64,000 nt of DNA from Thamnaconus septentrionalis (lineage: Eukaryota; Chordata; Actinopteri; Tetraodontiformes; Monacanthidae): positions 12,921,501-12,985,500 of the forward strand of contig CM020511.1 in assembly GCA_009823395.1 (NCBI GenBank), read 5' to 3'. Below the pieces are notes generated by a model. It was not told the origin of the DNA. It saw nothing but the letters and a program-made list of their open reading frames with translations, and did no database searches. Below, piece by piece: positions 38,889 to 49,500 of the stretch (the first letter of the stretch is position 1; each line of letters begins with the position of its first letter). A program made the translations under genes and the position numbers.

Positions 38889-41673
38889 GTCATTACAGGG
38901 GAAGTGAGTGAGAGTGGAACGGTGGCGAGCGGAGTGGAAGACTAAAAAGGGAGCTCCTGCTCGTCTCATCCATGGCTACTGCCACTTTACTGCGGCACTA
39001 CCCTTCAGTTTAGCACACTGCCTTTCATGCAGGCTTTGGCATTTCTTGTCAAGACAGAAGAGGAGGATGAAGTGTTAGCGCTAACCAGCTCTTCAACTTC
39101 AAGAATTTTCAGAGGCACACTTCAAGATAAGGGTTGTCTCAAACATATTTGTACTGATTATGGACTTCAAAATAAAACAGACACTGAATTATCTTAGTTT
39201 GATATTATTTAATTAATGAATATTCTCTAGTGCTGATGTCGGGATGGGCACGTTGCTAAGGCTAACGATAGCTAGCATTTAACATCAAATCTTTTTGATG
39301 ATTTGTTCTTCATAATCCAACATTTTATCTAATGGACATATAAATTCCAACAGCCACTGAATAATCTTAGTTTGAGATTATTTCATAAATGTATATCCTC
39401 TTCTTTCTAAATAATAATAATAAAAAACGACCGCTAACGTCCGTTTTGGTACGTAGCTATGAGTAACAATAGCTGCCATTGGACGTCACATTTTTTGCAG
39501 ATTATGCGCCCAAATCAAACACCTTGTATCTAATATCTTCCAGTTAGGGGTATAAAAATAACGAATGTGACTATGCATGCAAGGACCAGCTGCCAACGGG
39601 GAGGCTGAGAGATGCTGTCGCACATTTGTTCTTTTGCAGAAAAATCTCTTTCATACCATTTTTCTCTAGAGATCACCTTCATGGATGACGAGGCTTTTTG
39701 CTTTTTTTTATTGCTGAAATAGCCAAGAACCACACAGATGAGATAATATTTTGTAGAGAACATAATGGCACAGCTGCTGTGCCATAACAAAAACACAAGG
39801 TAACAGTGAAATTTAGGTAATGAGAAATGAAAAATATTTTAATTTGTATCAGCTAAATACAGGTGTACGGTGCTATGGATGTAGTTACCCTAAGACATTT
39901 TTTTCTCTCAAACCAGGCTGGTGGGCCACAGTATGAAATACAATGCTTATAATAACAGGGATGCACCGTAGCAAAAAAATACAAAATGAGTTGAATGCTG
40001 CAGAGCTCCCACCCATTTTCTGAGCAGACAGCCTGCCTCTTGACCGTGGTAATACATCGGTGGTGACTCATGTTGTGGTAACAGCACAGTGGCAGCCAAA
40101 GGGAACACAGCACGCTGTTTACGTTTCACACCGCTCACCCTCCTGTTCCCTCCCCATTTTCGCCAAACAAACACACACATCTATACACACACACACACAA
40201 CAGCAGAATGTGTATCCCTCGTCGTCATATCACCACGTTCGTAAAAAAAAACAAGAAAAACTGAAGCGCCTCAACTTCCCGCGACTGGTGATAATAATAA
40301 TTGTGACCATGACGTCTCAACGAGGCCACGGGGGTGATCGTACAGCGGAGGGAAGATGGGGCTGTTTTCGAAACGACAACTCAGTGCTGCAAAGTCTCCA
40401 CACAGAAGTGTCATTGCAAGGTGAAGGTAATGTGGGAAACACCAGAGACAGGCGGATAAAATCAGATGCAAGAGGAGTGGCAGGTGCCTTTAGAAAGCAG
40501 TCATCTCCATTTGGCAGATGCTCAAACTGTGTTAAGGTTTTACTACGGCCGTCTCCCCCGGGCTCCACGCTGCCTGCACGTCCTCTGAGGCGTGTCTCGG
40601 GGCCTCTGACATTAACACAGTCGAAGTGAGCCGTCGCTACCCCGACCTAATAGGCTCCCTTCAAGGATCCTCCGTAAGCTGCACGTTCAGTCGCTTCCCG
40701 AAGGCCAAACCGGGCCATTTGACAGGCGCTGCCGCTGACACGGTGGCAGCAGATCGGAGAGGAGAAGTCGTCTATCAGGCACTTAATTGATGGTTTAATT
40801 CATGCATTCGCCCGCTGTGTAAGCAAACAGGTCCAGTCTAAATGGTCCCAAATGGGCCTTTTGGAGTGAGTGCTTCAATAAATAAACAGCCGAATATAAA
40901 TAAATGGTGGAGTATCTTTTTTTTTTCTGGGTGAAGCATCTTAAAACCCCTGAGCCTTGTACCTGCCAACATGCCAGATGGCCAAACTGCAACACTGCAC
41001 CAAAACAATTCAACATGAAGCTATGGTTAAAAATAAATATATTTACAACACTTGCAGTTAAATGTTGTTGTGTTTGGAAAAAAAACTGCACCTCATACAA
41101 CCAATGGAAGCGTGATCGCAAGAATTAAGTCATAGAAAACAAAAGACAACAATGATGTGAGCTCATGTTTGCTGCCCAGATTTACAATTTCATTTCAACA
41201 CAAACGGCAAGGTGTAAAGTTGTATGGGTACGCTCAGAACCAGTCTCCTTGGTTCCCACTAATAATACCAAAACTTAACAATCTTCAACCCTTTTTTCAG
41301 AAACTCGACTCACAGCTGCATCCTCTCCTCTACAAAACGTCACTCCTCCTCTCTGGGAAATTGCCAATGGCATGTAGCTTATGTGTGTGTGTGTGTGCAC
41401 GGCGCACGCTGAAAGCGAGGCCAGTCTGCGACACGGGGAGACTTCTGTCAGACACACTGAGGCAGCTCAGTGGGTGTCGAGCAAGCTGTGCTGTTCTCAG
41501 TTTTTAAGAGTTTAGATAACTTTGAACTTTGTAGCAGTCATCTGTTACAAAAAAGACACGGCAAGTGTGGGCTGGAAAACTTGTTAAGACACTCAAATCT
41601 ACTGATCAGTCACTAATGCAGTCTTTGGCCTTCTGAAGAGGCACTGTGAAATGTCTCAAAAATAATTGTTGAT

Positions 41674-41717
<44 letters not shown>

Positions 41718-44669
41718 GTTTATTTGTGGTCTCTTTGAGGCCAGTGGCCCTAATTCAGGCTCAAAGCCGTTCTATCGATTTTCTCTGTTTTTATTCAAGG
41801 GTTTTGCAGAAAACACCAAAGAATAACTCAAACTGGTACATTGGCCAAATCTTTCCTTTTTAAAGCAAAAAGCAACAGTAAATAAGTTTACGTCTTAAGA
41901 GAACCTCAGACACTCCTTACTCAATACATAAAGTGAATTAAACTGCAGAACTTCAGTGTATTCCGGAATATCCAGGAACCAAAAACACACAGATTTGATC
42001 GGGCAGAGTGTACAGACACGTTCACATAACACAAAGATCTTTGGAATGGAATTGTAGGGAGTGGAATAATGATTGCAAAGCTCTCAAATGCTTGCTTTGA
42101 ATCACCATATAAATAGCACACCAATGTCTTGCATAATTATTAAATATAATCAGTCTTTTTTTCCACCTTGAATGTCTCCAAAGGCAGATGTGGCGAGGTT
42201 TTCTGATTTAAATACATTTCTAAAAGGGACATAGGATGACTGACCACTTCCACTTCAGGTCCACTTCAAACAATAACAGAATAAGGAAGAAAATGACTGT
42301 GACCTACTAAATAAAGATATATAAAAAAAAAAAAAAAAAAAGCAAACAGCTTACAGTGCAAAATGAGATTAAAAAGATGCGCTATTTATAGGTTATCCAG
42401 GGAGGTCACATTGAAAAGAGGGATGAAGTAAAATGTTTTGAAATGGTAGCAGAGCTGCCTTGTCATTCCTGAAATTTCAAATACAAGGCAAATGCATGTG
42501 AGGTTTATTATACGACAATCTGAGGTTAAAAATGAAGTGAAAGTTTGAGCTGCAGTGTTGAGAGAAGTGTGCTGTGCAGATCTGAGACCCTGAACAGGTC
42601 TCACTGAAGATTTAAATATGTAAATTAATATCTCTGAAAGCACTCGCACAGAACGTGAGGTGGATACTGACACAAGCTGCACACGGCAACAACGTCCACT
42701 GCAGATGCTGCGAAATCCAACTGAGAAAGTTGCAACCCTGAAATCATTTAACCTTCCTCAGTGGGTAAATTGCTCAGATTTAACTTCCGCAAATCTCACT
42801 TATCCATCTTGCCAACCACTGAGGAGAGTGTTGCAGTAATGTTTAGGATTCCATTACAAGTCAGCTTCCTTTTAATTTTGACCAAACTACGCAACAGCTG
42901 CTAAACCACATAAGAAGGACAGGAGAAAAAGACTGTAAAGGAAGGAACTTTGAGCCTTGCTATTGGAAGCGGATGACATTTTCATATCCAAAAGTAAGAT
43001 AAACTGTGACACTGAGGGTTAGCCTTGAGGGATTGGCTTTACCACCTTGACAAGAATTTAATTAAACAACATCATGCACAATTAGCGCCAGTGTTTGGCT
43101 AATGTAGTCCCTCACAGCAGTAGGAAGGTAGAGCTTAAGCTATACTTGGCTAAACTGGCGGGAACAAATTTGAAAGATCTGGTTGAATGAAACAGACAAA
43201 ACGTTCGCCGCTACCTTAAAACTGCTTTCTATGTGCTCTTTAAAAGATGGATTCTCTCCTTAAGACCTTAAGAACAATACGTATCTATATATAAATATGT
43301 GAAGTGTTTCCTTTTACTTGCACTCTTTCATATCATGAGATTTGAACCAGTCTTTTAAATTTGTAACAAAAACATGGCCAAACCCTCCTGTATTTGAAAG
43401 TTTTGAATCAGAATGGAAGGCCGTACCGCCTCAGAACTCTCCTAACAAAAACATATTCACAGACAAACACTTTGGCAAGCTGGTGAGAGAGCCACTTGGC
43501 TGTTTGCTATGATTTAGCATGGGTCACAATTCATTTGGACTTTTTAGTCTGGACGTGAGTAGAGAAGCTGATGGATTTCTCCCTGGGTTTGTGTTTGCCA
43601 AAGTAAATGTTCCTCTATTTCACCTCTGAATATACAAAGCCTGTCAAAGGCACTGCCAGACTGGAGGCCAATATGAGCGCATGAAAAATATATGCTATAT
43701 ATGCTTTTTTTTTTATCATCCATCCTTGGAGTTTGCAGCTCTTTAAAGAGTGCAGACTACTTAGCAGACAACATCACTACAACATCATCAACAAAAGACA
43801 CTGATGTGAAGGCCAGCAGATTTGTTTCCCTGTCTGTCAGAGCCTAAAAATGGATCTTCTCTATTTCTTTTAATTCAAGACTACAGAAATCTTTAAGACA
43901 TACCCACACACACACTTAAACAGTGCAAACTTCTTCGAACACAAAACAAATCGTTGTCTAATTCTGTTTATTGGGTTTCACCGAATATACATCTGTCAAA
44001 TAAGTGATAAAACTGAACTCTTTAGTTTAAAATATACATGTGCAGAAGTATTACAGTATAGTGATAATAGCAAACCGCCTAAGTGGAGCTATAATCTCTA
44101 TCATTCTTCATCAACAATTAAGGGCGAAGCTTTTCAGTAATGTGCCCTAGTCAGTCTAATGCTGCGTAATGCACGTTGCTGTGGACCAAGGCCTGTCACA
44201 ATCACTCACTTATTATTTCCTCAGCATTCTGACATTCACTCTGCATCCTCCCCCCATCATTTTTCTCCCCCTAACTGCTGGCACCGAGCCATCAACCAGC
44301 ACCGTGTCACCGGCGGCAGCACGCCTTTTAAGCTCTGCTAAATGGGACCGTAGTCCATGAAAAAAAAAAAGGCTGTTTGCCAGTTAAAGCACCATTTCCG
44401 ACCTTTTCAATAATGCATTCAACAGCATTGAAGGGAGACAGCCGCTGGTCATCGGTCTCTAACTACCGGCACTCGCTGCCGGGCACAATAGAGAAGACAC
44501 CAGCTGTAGCAGGTTTGGTTTGTGTGTGTAGGGGGGGGTCGTGGTAGAGGAGCTGGAGAATAAGAGCTGGATGGAGGAGGAAACCACCATCATGGTCTCT
44601 GGCGCATGGCCTAGTTGTGGATCAGTAGGATGGGAGGATGGATACAAGGGAGGAGAGTCGTGTGGAAGT

Positions 44670-44722
<53 letters not shown>

Positions 44723-44857
44723 CTCACATTCCATGTGTTTTTTCTTCGGAGGTGTCTGTTCATGTGTGGTGGCTTTGCACACAGCCCGGGACACCTCGGA
44801 TCCCGTCAGGCTGTACTGCGCCGCGGCGATGCGGTCTGTCAGGGTCTGGCCCGACAT
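10281..44857 (-). CDS. snap91: Clathrin coat assembly protein AP180 (Snap91), 27 coding exons
   Basis: Neuronal endocytic adaptor that binds PI(4,5)P2, AP-2 and clathrin at presynaptic membranes. Exons in transcript order: 44857-44728, 32200-32058, 29895-29820, 29062-28960, 28557-28464, 28222-28111, 27940-27834, 27749-27708, 24962-24901, 24262-24250, 23718-23528, 23405-23314, 22346-22332, 22094-21927, 19947-19870, 18698-18436, 17287-17204, 16885-16817, 16413-16255, 15112-15041, 14163-13963, 12202-12008, 11894-11876, 11301-11211, 11049-10954, 10614-10480, 10361-10281 (TAA). All junctions are GT-AG and the phases close, except that exon 16 is one base short. About 963 residues against 907 in human. 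The start [16 protein letters not shown] is nearly identical to mammals. Residues 1-289 form the ANTH domain with the lipid-binding PKKKH at 37-41. The rest is a low-complexity assembly domain with repeated DLL, DLF, DPF and DIF clathrin/AP-2 motifs, ending [13 protein letters not shown]. It differs from the broadly expressed paralogue PICALM in length and in this C-terminus. Teleosts can carry two snap91 copies; which one this is cannot be decided here. Confidence 0.96.
10713..10761 (+). repeat. LINE-like 3' tail
   Basis: AAATTTCCCCCTTCGGG followed by ATCAATAAAGT and a short TTATTCTA tandem tail, in snap91 intron 25. This form (a 'TTTCCCC..GGG..AATAAAG' end plus a short tandem repeat) is typical of 3' ends of non-LTR retroelement families in fish. 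No coding part remains. The family assignment is from memory of the pattern only. Confidence 0.4.
10887..10930. repeat. (AAT)n microsatellite
   Basis: About 14 TAA/AAT units with one AGT interruption, in snap91 intron 25, close to the LINE-like tail. Confidence 0.85.
11876..11894 (-). other. snap91: snap91 exon 23, 19-nt microexon
   Basis: Acceptor CCATTTTCAG, donor GTAAGT. It encodes DLGVKK plus part of a Lys codon and bridges IGG of exon 22 to [15 protein letters not shown] of exon 24. Phases are 1 in and 2 out, which are needed to connect the neighbours. It corresponds to the NLGISGTTTKK region of human AP180. Confidence 0.8.
18436..18698 (-). other. snap91: snap91 exon 16 with an apparent single-base deletion
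   Basis: On the 5' side the exon reads [21 protein letters not shown] in the frame set by exon 15 and matches the DPFA...LDLFAM block of AP180. On the 3' side the only frame compatible with exon 17 reads [14 protein letters not shown], then a Thr/Ala-rich stretch and PTLDIFG, again matching AP180. The two frames differ by one missing base at or near a run of five Cs (minus strand; plus-strand G-run about 18606-18610). The exon is 263 nt where 264 is needed. Read as written, the upstream frame runs into a Pro/Arg-rich product and out of phase with exon 17. Confidence 0.85.
19089..19406. mobile_element. MITE with CCAGTGYGTRAA terminal repeats (copy 1, about 318 bp)
   Basis: The left end TTAAAGGTCCAGTGCGTAAA is mirrored by the right end TTTCACACACTGGGCCATTAA. 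Its right ~50 bp (about 19350-19405), read on the minus strand, closely match the left half of the element at 57020-57173: the same TGGCTTGATTT and TATATTGGTAAAAG words in the same order. Both therefore belong to one family, inserted in opposite orientations. It has no coding capacity, so it is non-autonomous. It lies in snap91 intron 15. Confidence 0.7.
21450..21530. repeat. (TG)n/(TA)n compound microsatellite
   Basis: TGTGTG followed by long TATATA tracts with ACACAC and ATACATA interruptions, in snap91 intron 14. It is partly self-complementary and could form cruciform or hairpin structure. Confidence 0.85.
22332..22346 (-). other. snap91: snap91 exon 13, 15-nt microexon encoding DLLGG
   Basis: Acceptor CTCTATTGCAG, donor GTGAGT. 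With the G left from exon 12 it encodes Asp-Leu-Leu-Gly-Gly, matching GDLLGED of the mammalian protein and forming a complete clathrin-binding DLL-type motif. It is a symmetric phase 1-1 exon of exactly five codons, so it could be skipped without changing the frame. Confidence 0.85.
24250..24262 (-). other. snap91: snap91 exon 10, 13-nt microexon
   Basis: The exon joins phase 2 of exon 9 (KKP, CC|G) to phase 0 of exon 11, adding Ser-Pro-Thr-Lys. Acceptor TTCTTTCCGCAG and donor GTAAGC are both strong. Without it the reading frame between exons 9 and 11 does not close. Human AP180 has a matching SPLSK immediately after GKKP-like sequence. A TGC lies 18-20 nt upstream of the exon. Confidence 0.8.
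24963..27707 (-). other. snap91 intron 8, with a dispersed fish repeat and a non-repetitive block
   Basis: About 2.7 kb between exons 8 and 9. It contains the dispersed repeat at 26168-26412 and a more GC-balanced, apparently single-copy block at about 25640-25990. I see no additional coding exon: the reading frame closes perfectly between exons 8 (ending DIPELTQ) and 9 (starting APESLLE). Confidence 0.7.
26168..26412 (+). repeat. Teleost dispersed repeat ('AAATGGTAAATGGACTG' type)
   Basis: Begins AAAATGGTAAATGGACTGCA and continues through CTTACATAGCGCTTTCC, AAAGCGCTTTACAATG, CATTCACCCATTCACTCAC and TGTCTTGCCCAAGGACAC to a GGATTTGAACCGCCAACC end. I recognise this order of words as a repeat found many times in teleost genomes. 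The end resembles a tRNA-like GGTTCGAATCC box, but I cannot assign a class (SINE-like or transposon-derived) from this copy alone. Confidence 0.65.
29896..32057 (-). other. snap91 intron 2
   Basis: 2.2 kb between exons 2 and 3. It contains poly-A runs (about 30090-30106) and an AT microsatellite at about 31363-31410. No coding or RNA gene recognised. Confidence 0.7.
38814..38886. repeat. (AT)n microsatellite, about 36 units
   Basis: Uninterrupted alternating AT in snap91 intron 1. The apparent Tyr-Ile open frame across it is an artefact. Confidence 0.95.
41675..41717. repeat. (TATC)n tetranucleotide microsatellite
   Basis: About ten or eleven uninterrupted units in snap91 intron 1. In the snap91 transcript (minus strand) it reads GAUA, complementary to the tract beside exon 1. 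Confidence 0.95.
44670..44720. repeat. (GATA)n microsatellite abutting the snap91 exon 1 donor
   Basis: About thirteen GATA units on the plus strand. In the transcript sense they read as UAUC repeats starting about seven bases after the exon 1/intron 1 boundary (between 44728 and 44727), directly after GTGAGTT. Confidence 0.95.
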
Positions 44858-45640
44858 CTTCTTCTTTTCTTCTTCTTCCTCTCTCCGGGGAGATCAACCC
44901 TCCGACTCCCGAGCGACTTCCACCACGGTCCTACCCCCCCTCTCTAGGCCTCCGTAATCCCACTTGCCCTCGAAGGCACCGCAGGAGCAGCTCACTGGGG
45001 AAGGAATATTAGGACTGTCTCTGTTCTATCAAAATCGACCGGAACCTGATTTTAAACCGTTTCCCCGCTTTTTCGCCGATCTCTTACCGTCGCCCGTTAC
45101 CTCCGAGCTTCCCCTCTGACTAGACGGTCCTCTCGGGTGGATGCTGTTTCGCTGCCTTCCCCCTCTTCTCCTCCCTGCCTCCAGCCTCCAGGATAATCCT
45201 CAGCAGCAGCAGCGGTAGTCCGACTGTCCCTGCGCTTCAGCGGTGCGTGCAGGAGAACATCAGGCCCTGGATGGCAGCATCATTACCATCATCACGATCG
45301 TCCACACCATCCAGCGGTGGAGCAGCGGCTTCTCCTCCTCCTCCTCCTCCTCCCCTACTCCTCCTCCCTACCTCCCTCCCCGGCCGGCCGGACGCTTCCT
45401 CTCCGCTGCGGTGCCACCCCAACCCCGCGATACGCGCTTCGACCCGGGTCGTAGGATGGCGGCGCTCTCTCCCCGCGGATTTGCATCCACCACCAACTCG
45501 CCGATTTAATTATTAAATTATTGATGGGCTTCGCCACGCCCCGCCCCCTTTACTCCGTAGGTCAGCTGACGCACCCTCACCAACCCGCTGCGCCGGCCGA
45601 ACAACTCCCGCTGCTCGGCCGCTCTCATCGCGAGAAGCCG
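44858..45640 (-). promoter_or_regulatory. snap91: snap91 CpG-rich promoter / 5' UTR region
   Basis: Sequence upstream of the snap91 start codon switches from AT-rich intron to GC-rich, with many CG dinucleotides (especially about 45050-45480 and 45540-45660). This is as expected for a CpG-island promoter of a neuronal gene. The bases just before the ATG are a purine-rich GAAGAA tract. The transcription start and any upstream non-coding exon cannot be fixed from sequence alone, and no TATA box was recognised. Confidence 0.5.
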
Positions 45641-46214
45641 GAAGGAGGAGACGAGACGAGAGCCGGAGCACTCCAAAGGGTTAATTTGAGCTACTCCTCC
45701 ACGCACGCTCACACGCATACACACGGCGAGGCATGATGATGATGCTCGGCACGCTGTCCCAACCACTGTGAAGGTCATACATAGCGGGCTGCTTCACTGA
45801 ACGGATCTTTGATGATGGATGCTCGAAAAAATATTCATCCTCCTCAGTCAAGGCGGAAGTGAAATAGACCCCCTGTCTTCGCCCCGTCCGTGACCGCGGT
45901 GAATTAGGAGCACCAATCTCAAATTAGCCGCCCTGCCATAAATTCTACCCCCCCTTCAACGGTGCGCTGATTACTTTCTGCTGAAGCCATTTTACAGACT
46001 GCATGTGAACTTGGTGGCTGCTGTGGGTGTCGCCTGACTCACAGATGCCCTTGTGATAGTACAGCCTACTGTTCTACATCGACTGTAAATCTCATGATTG
46101 TTTTGTTTTTGTTTTTTTCTAAAAAAAGACTCCACACCTGCAACTGTAGTGGGTCTATTTTTTTCTCCCATGCAACATTATAAATGCTACTGCAAGAATC
46201 GCATAGACCCGTAA
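45641..46214. other. Intergenic gap snap91/dop1a
   Basis: About 570 bp between the CpG-rich promoter of snap91 and the inferred end of the dop1a 3' UTR. Contains short poly-T/poly-A runs. No exon or RNA gene seen. Confidence 0.45.
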
Positions 46215-46514
46215 CCACCTTGTTAGAAATCTTTATTTAGTCACATCGATATGGAATGGCACAGCATCTCCACTTTGTCCAAAAAGGGCACACATGAAAT
46301 GTTAAAAGTCAGTCATCAAAGCTGCTTCATATATACAAATAATTAAAATTAAATACAATAGCCTTTCAAAAGTAAAATCATTATTATAAATACAAAAAGT
46401 GTACAAACCCATATCCACGTTTTTTTGTTTGTTTTGAATGTACATGTTGAGGTTTTTCACTAGTGTTATGAGTTGACCCCCTCATCCCTCCCCCCACACC
46501 CTGTTGTCCCTTTC
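46215..46514 (-). other. dop1a: dop1a 3' untranslated region
   Basis: Follows the TGA at 46515-46517. TTTATT at 46232-46237 reads AATAAA on the minus strand and gives a compact 3' UTR of about 300 nt, consistent with the short distance to the snap91 promoter. Confidence 0.55.
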
Positions 46515-49500
46515 TCACGTCTTGATAAGCCCCTCTAGAAAGTCTTTCTCCACCATCTCTTCAATGTTCTGTCGAGCGCGACTCCAGAAGACTTTCTGGC
46601 TCTCCAGTTTGTGGCTCTGCTTGTGGCTGGGGAAAGTGGCGTCCGTGGAGTTCTGGGTGTATGTGGGTCCAAAGCGGCTGCTGGCCTTGCTGTTAAAAAC
46701 TTGGCTGAGCAGGTTAAAGAAGGGCAATAGTTGGTCTATGCTGCGAATGATGTAGAGGGTGAGCATCAGGTGACCGCGCTCCCACGACAGGGTTTTGGTG
46801 GAGCAATCCTCCTCGGGGTTTTTCTGTGGAAACAGGGAAATTAGTTAAAAAAGAAACTCACTTAAGGGGAAAAATTAGCGAGCAGTGTTGCGGGTGGAGG
46901 ATAACGCAACATGAAAAAGAAAATCACTTAATGAGTCTCACTGAATGCCCTCCTTTGTACCAGCGTTCATTTATCTCCATCATTTAATAACTCTGTGAGG
47001 GGCAGAGGGAGAATGAGATACCTTGGCTCGTTTCCTCAGGAGCTTGGCCAGTCGGACGACGTAGGGTTTGAACTCTCTCTGGTGGGTGCCCTGACGTCTC
47101 ACCTCCAAACCTGAGTCGTCAGAGGCCTCGGGGATGAAGGCCCAGCGATACCTGTGATGAGGCAGTGATCGCTCAGGTGGTCTGCTCGACTATACAAGTC
47201 ACAGCACCTTTCAGGGTTTCCTACGTTCTAATACATCTGGGAAACCAATCAATTCTGTTCAATTCAATCAATTATATTTTTACTCCTTTTTCTCAGGTTT
47301 ATGTCCACTATGTGCACTTGATGAGTATGTATGAGTAGGTGTATACCGCTGCTGCCAACTCTGTGAATTCCCCATTGAGGGATTAGTAAAGGAAATAGCT
47401 TATCTTGTCTTAATCCCCCTGTTTGCATGCAATAGACCGTTATGGTTCTGTTATTTCTGTACCCACATTTGGAACTGCGGCAGGCTCTCGGGGGGCAGGG
47501 CCAGGGCCAGGTCCAGGAGCTTGCATGCAGACAGGTAGAGGTTAAGCCAGCGCTGGCTGTTGTACGAGGTGGAAAAGCCGTTCCCACCAGAATAGGTGGT
47601 CTCCAGCCCCGCTACGGACGGCCCTGAGGTTCTGAAGACGGACAGGAGAAGATAGGTCTGAGTCATTCACAGTGTTTATTTACTGCTGTCATCAGGGGTG
47701 GCATATGAACAGATAACGTACCTTGATATGTCTTCATCTGCTGTTAGCTCCTGCTCCATCAGAAGAAACACTTGAACCTACAAAATAAAAATGGATGGAG
47801 CATTTTGTTTTATTCTGTAACAGGGCGCTTGCTCTAAATCAATCAAACATATCCAATCACAAGCTGTGTGTTAACTGGAGTTTGACGGGCAGATTTTTCG
47901 GACAACTGGAAGAAATAATCATCAAAATTAACACTGCTTGTGCTTCTACTGAGGGACAACATCATTATAATAAAATAAAGCAATTGAACAGCTCCATGTC
48001 AAGATTAAAAAAATAAAAAATCCATATTGACATGAGCTCTTGGTACCATTTGCTCGAATTGCCGGGCCAAGCGTGTTCTCAGTGCAAGCAAACCCAAGCC
48101 ATGGTTTGAATGGAATCAAGCCCAGACCGCCAATTCCAGATAATCTCATTTTGCTTTTTGGTCCCCTTCAGGATGTGTTTGGCGCACTCACATACTGTAG
48201 TTTTCCGACAAACCGGACCAAAGCTAGAGTGCCAATTGATCCAGCAGTAAAAGCCCCCTGAGAGCGAGTCTGAGTCTGAATGGACAGCGTGAAGTGAGTC
48301 CGTACCAGTTCAGTGATCATGGTGGGCCACAGAGAGGTGAGATGTTGAGGTGACATGCGCAGCAGCAGCACTCTGAAGAACAGGAACACCTGAGCGTGGA
48401 GGATGGGCACCTGAGGCAGACGCAAGCTCTCCACCAGGCGCTCTGAGCACAAGGACAAACATCAAATGACACTTTGTACCGCTGACAGACAGTAGCAGCT
48501 GTGTGCGTCGATACAACAGAAGCACTGTGTATGGAGAGCGCAGGTGTGCTCACCTTGGATGTCTGGCAGGTATTTCTGGTACTGGTCAACTTCGCTGCTG
48601 TAGATGGTGAACGCCAGGCGTTTGAGCAACATGGCTCTCTGCTCCAGCTCAGCGTCTCTGTTAGTGAACAGACTCAGAGAGCTGCTCTGTGCTACAGCCA
48701 CTCGTGCTGAGGGGAAACACACACAATCATTTTTAGTATAATTACTTCAACAAGTCCGGGAAACACAAAAACACAGATAGTTCAAGCAGCTTTTTGTACC
48801 ACAACACCAGCGACACACTTTTATTGCTTGTTTGATGAGGATATTTTGCAAGACACAAGACAACACTGACAAGCGAAAGGTGCCAAAGGTTATAGTCTGA
48901 TTCAACGGGATCAAACTTCAAACAAACAAAAACAGCAGACTTACTCATGAGGTCTCTGAATGTGGTCTTGTCATGGGTCATCAAGTGGTCAATAATGGCT
49001 CTCCAGCTGGGAAAGAAGAAATATCACAGGCTGGTTAGTTCTGGTGGTTTGCTTTAAATGAGTTATATGAATTATATCAGGACCTGTCTACGATGTCTAC
49101 AGAAACTTCTTACTGTTATCGTGAGTTCCTTTAGTGCTTTTTTTTTTCCAGTTACAGTCCAACACCAGCTGTACAGGCGGTGGACCACCACCACCACCAC
49201 CAGGGGCACATAATTGACTTGTACTCACTGGCTGACGCAGGAGGAATCCATCTGGAAGAAGGTGTGGTCCATGAAGAGGTCAAAAGCTTCCTTCTTCCAG
49301 GCTCGGCGGGTGTACTGGTACCCGCTGAGGCTGCTCAGCAGTTGGATGCAGGCCCGGTAGCTGGGGGCGTTATGAGCACTACCAGGGGAGAGAGACGGTA
49401 TGAAAACAATGAGTTCTGGTTTGTTTGTTTTTTTGCTTGCTGGCATGAGAAGTTGCATAAGAGAGAATTACATAGTAAATAATAATAAAAAAAACATGTC

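Larger units (their letters stand above)
32201..44727 (-). other. snap91 intron 1 (12.5 kb)
   Basis: Bounded by donor GTGAGT (44727-44722) and acceptor CCCTTCTTAG (32210-32201), and validated by the Tyr codon split across it. It holds (AT)n at 38814-38886, (TATC)n at 41675-41717, (GATA)n at 44670-44720, short CT-rich and CA tracts near 34850-34900 and 40180, and several poly-A runs. I found no nested gene. A small GCC/GCT-rich open frame at about 37720-37940 (minus strand) has no splice context and no recognisable similarity. Confidence 0.8.
24901..44857 (-). other. snap91: snap91 exons 1-9: ANTH domain
   Basis: These nine exons encode about 289 residues that align throughout with mammalian AP180/CALM ANTH domains. 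Examples are [20 protein letters not shown] in exon 2, [17 protein letters not shown] across exons 3-4, [17 protein letters not shown] in exon 4, [15 protein letters not shown] in exon 5, [17 protein letters not shown] in exon 6, [18 protein letters not shown] in exon 7 and [13 protein letters not shown] in exon 9. The Tyr codon of MEYLIQ is split between exon 1 (T at 44728) and exon 2 (AC at 32200-32199), which confirms the 12.5-kb first intron. The domain is known to bind PI(4,5)P2 and, in CALM and AP180, VAMP-type SNAREs. Confidence 0.93.

Noticed and set aside
38814..38969. Tyr-Ile repeat open frame
   Set aside because: Artefact of the AT microsatellite.
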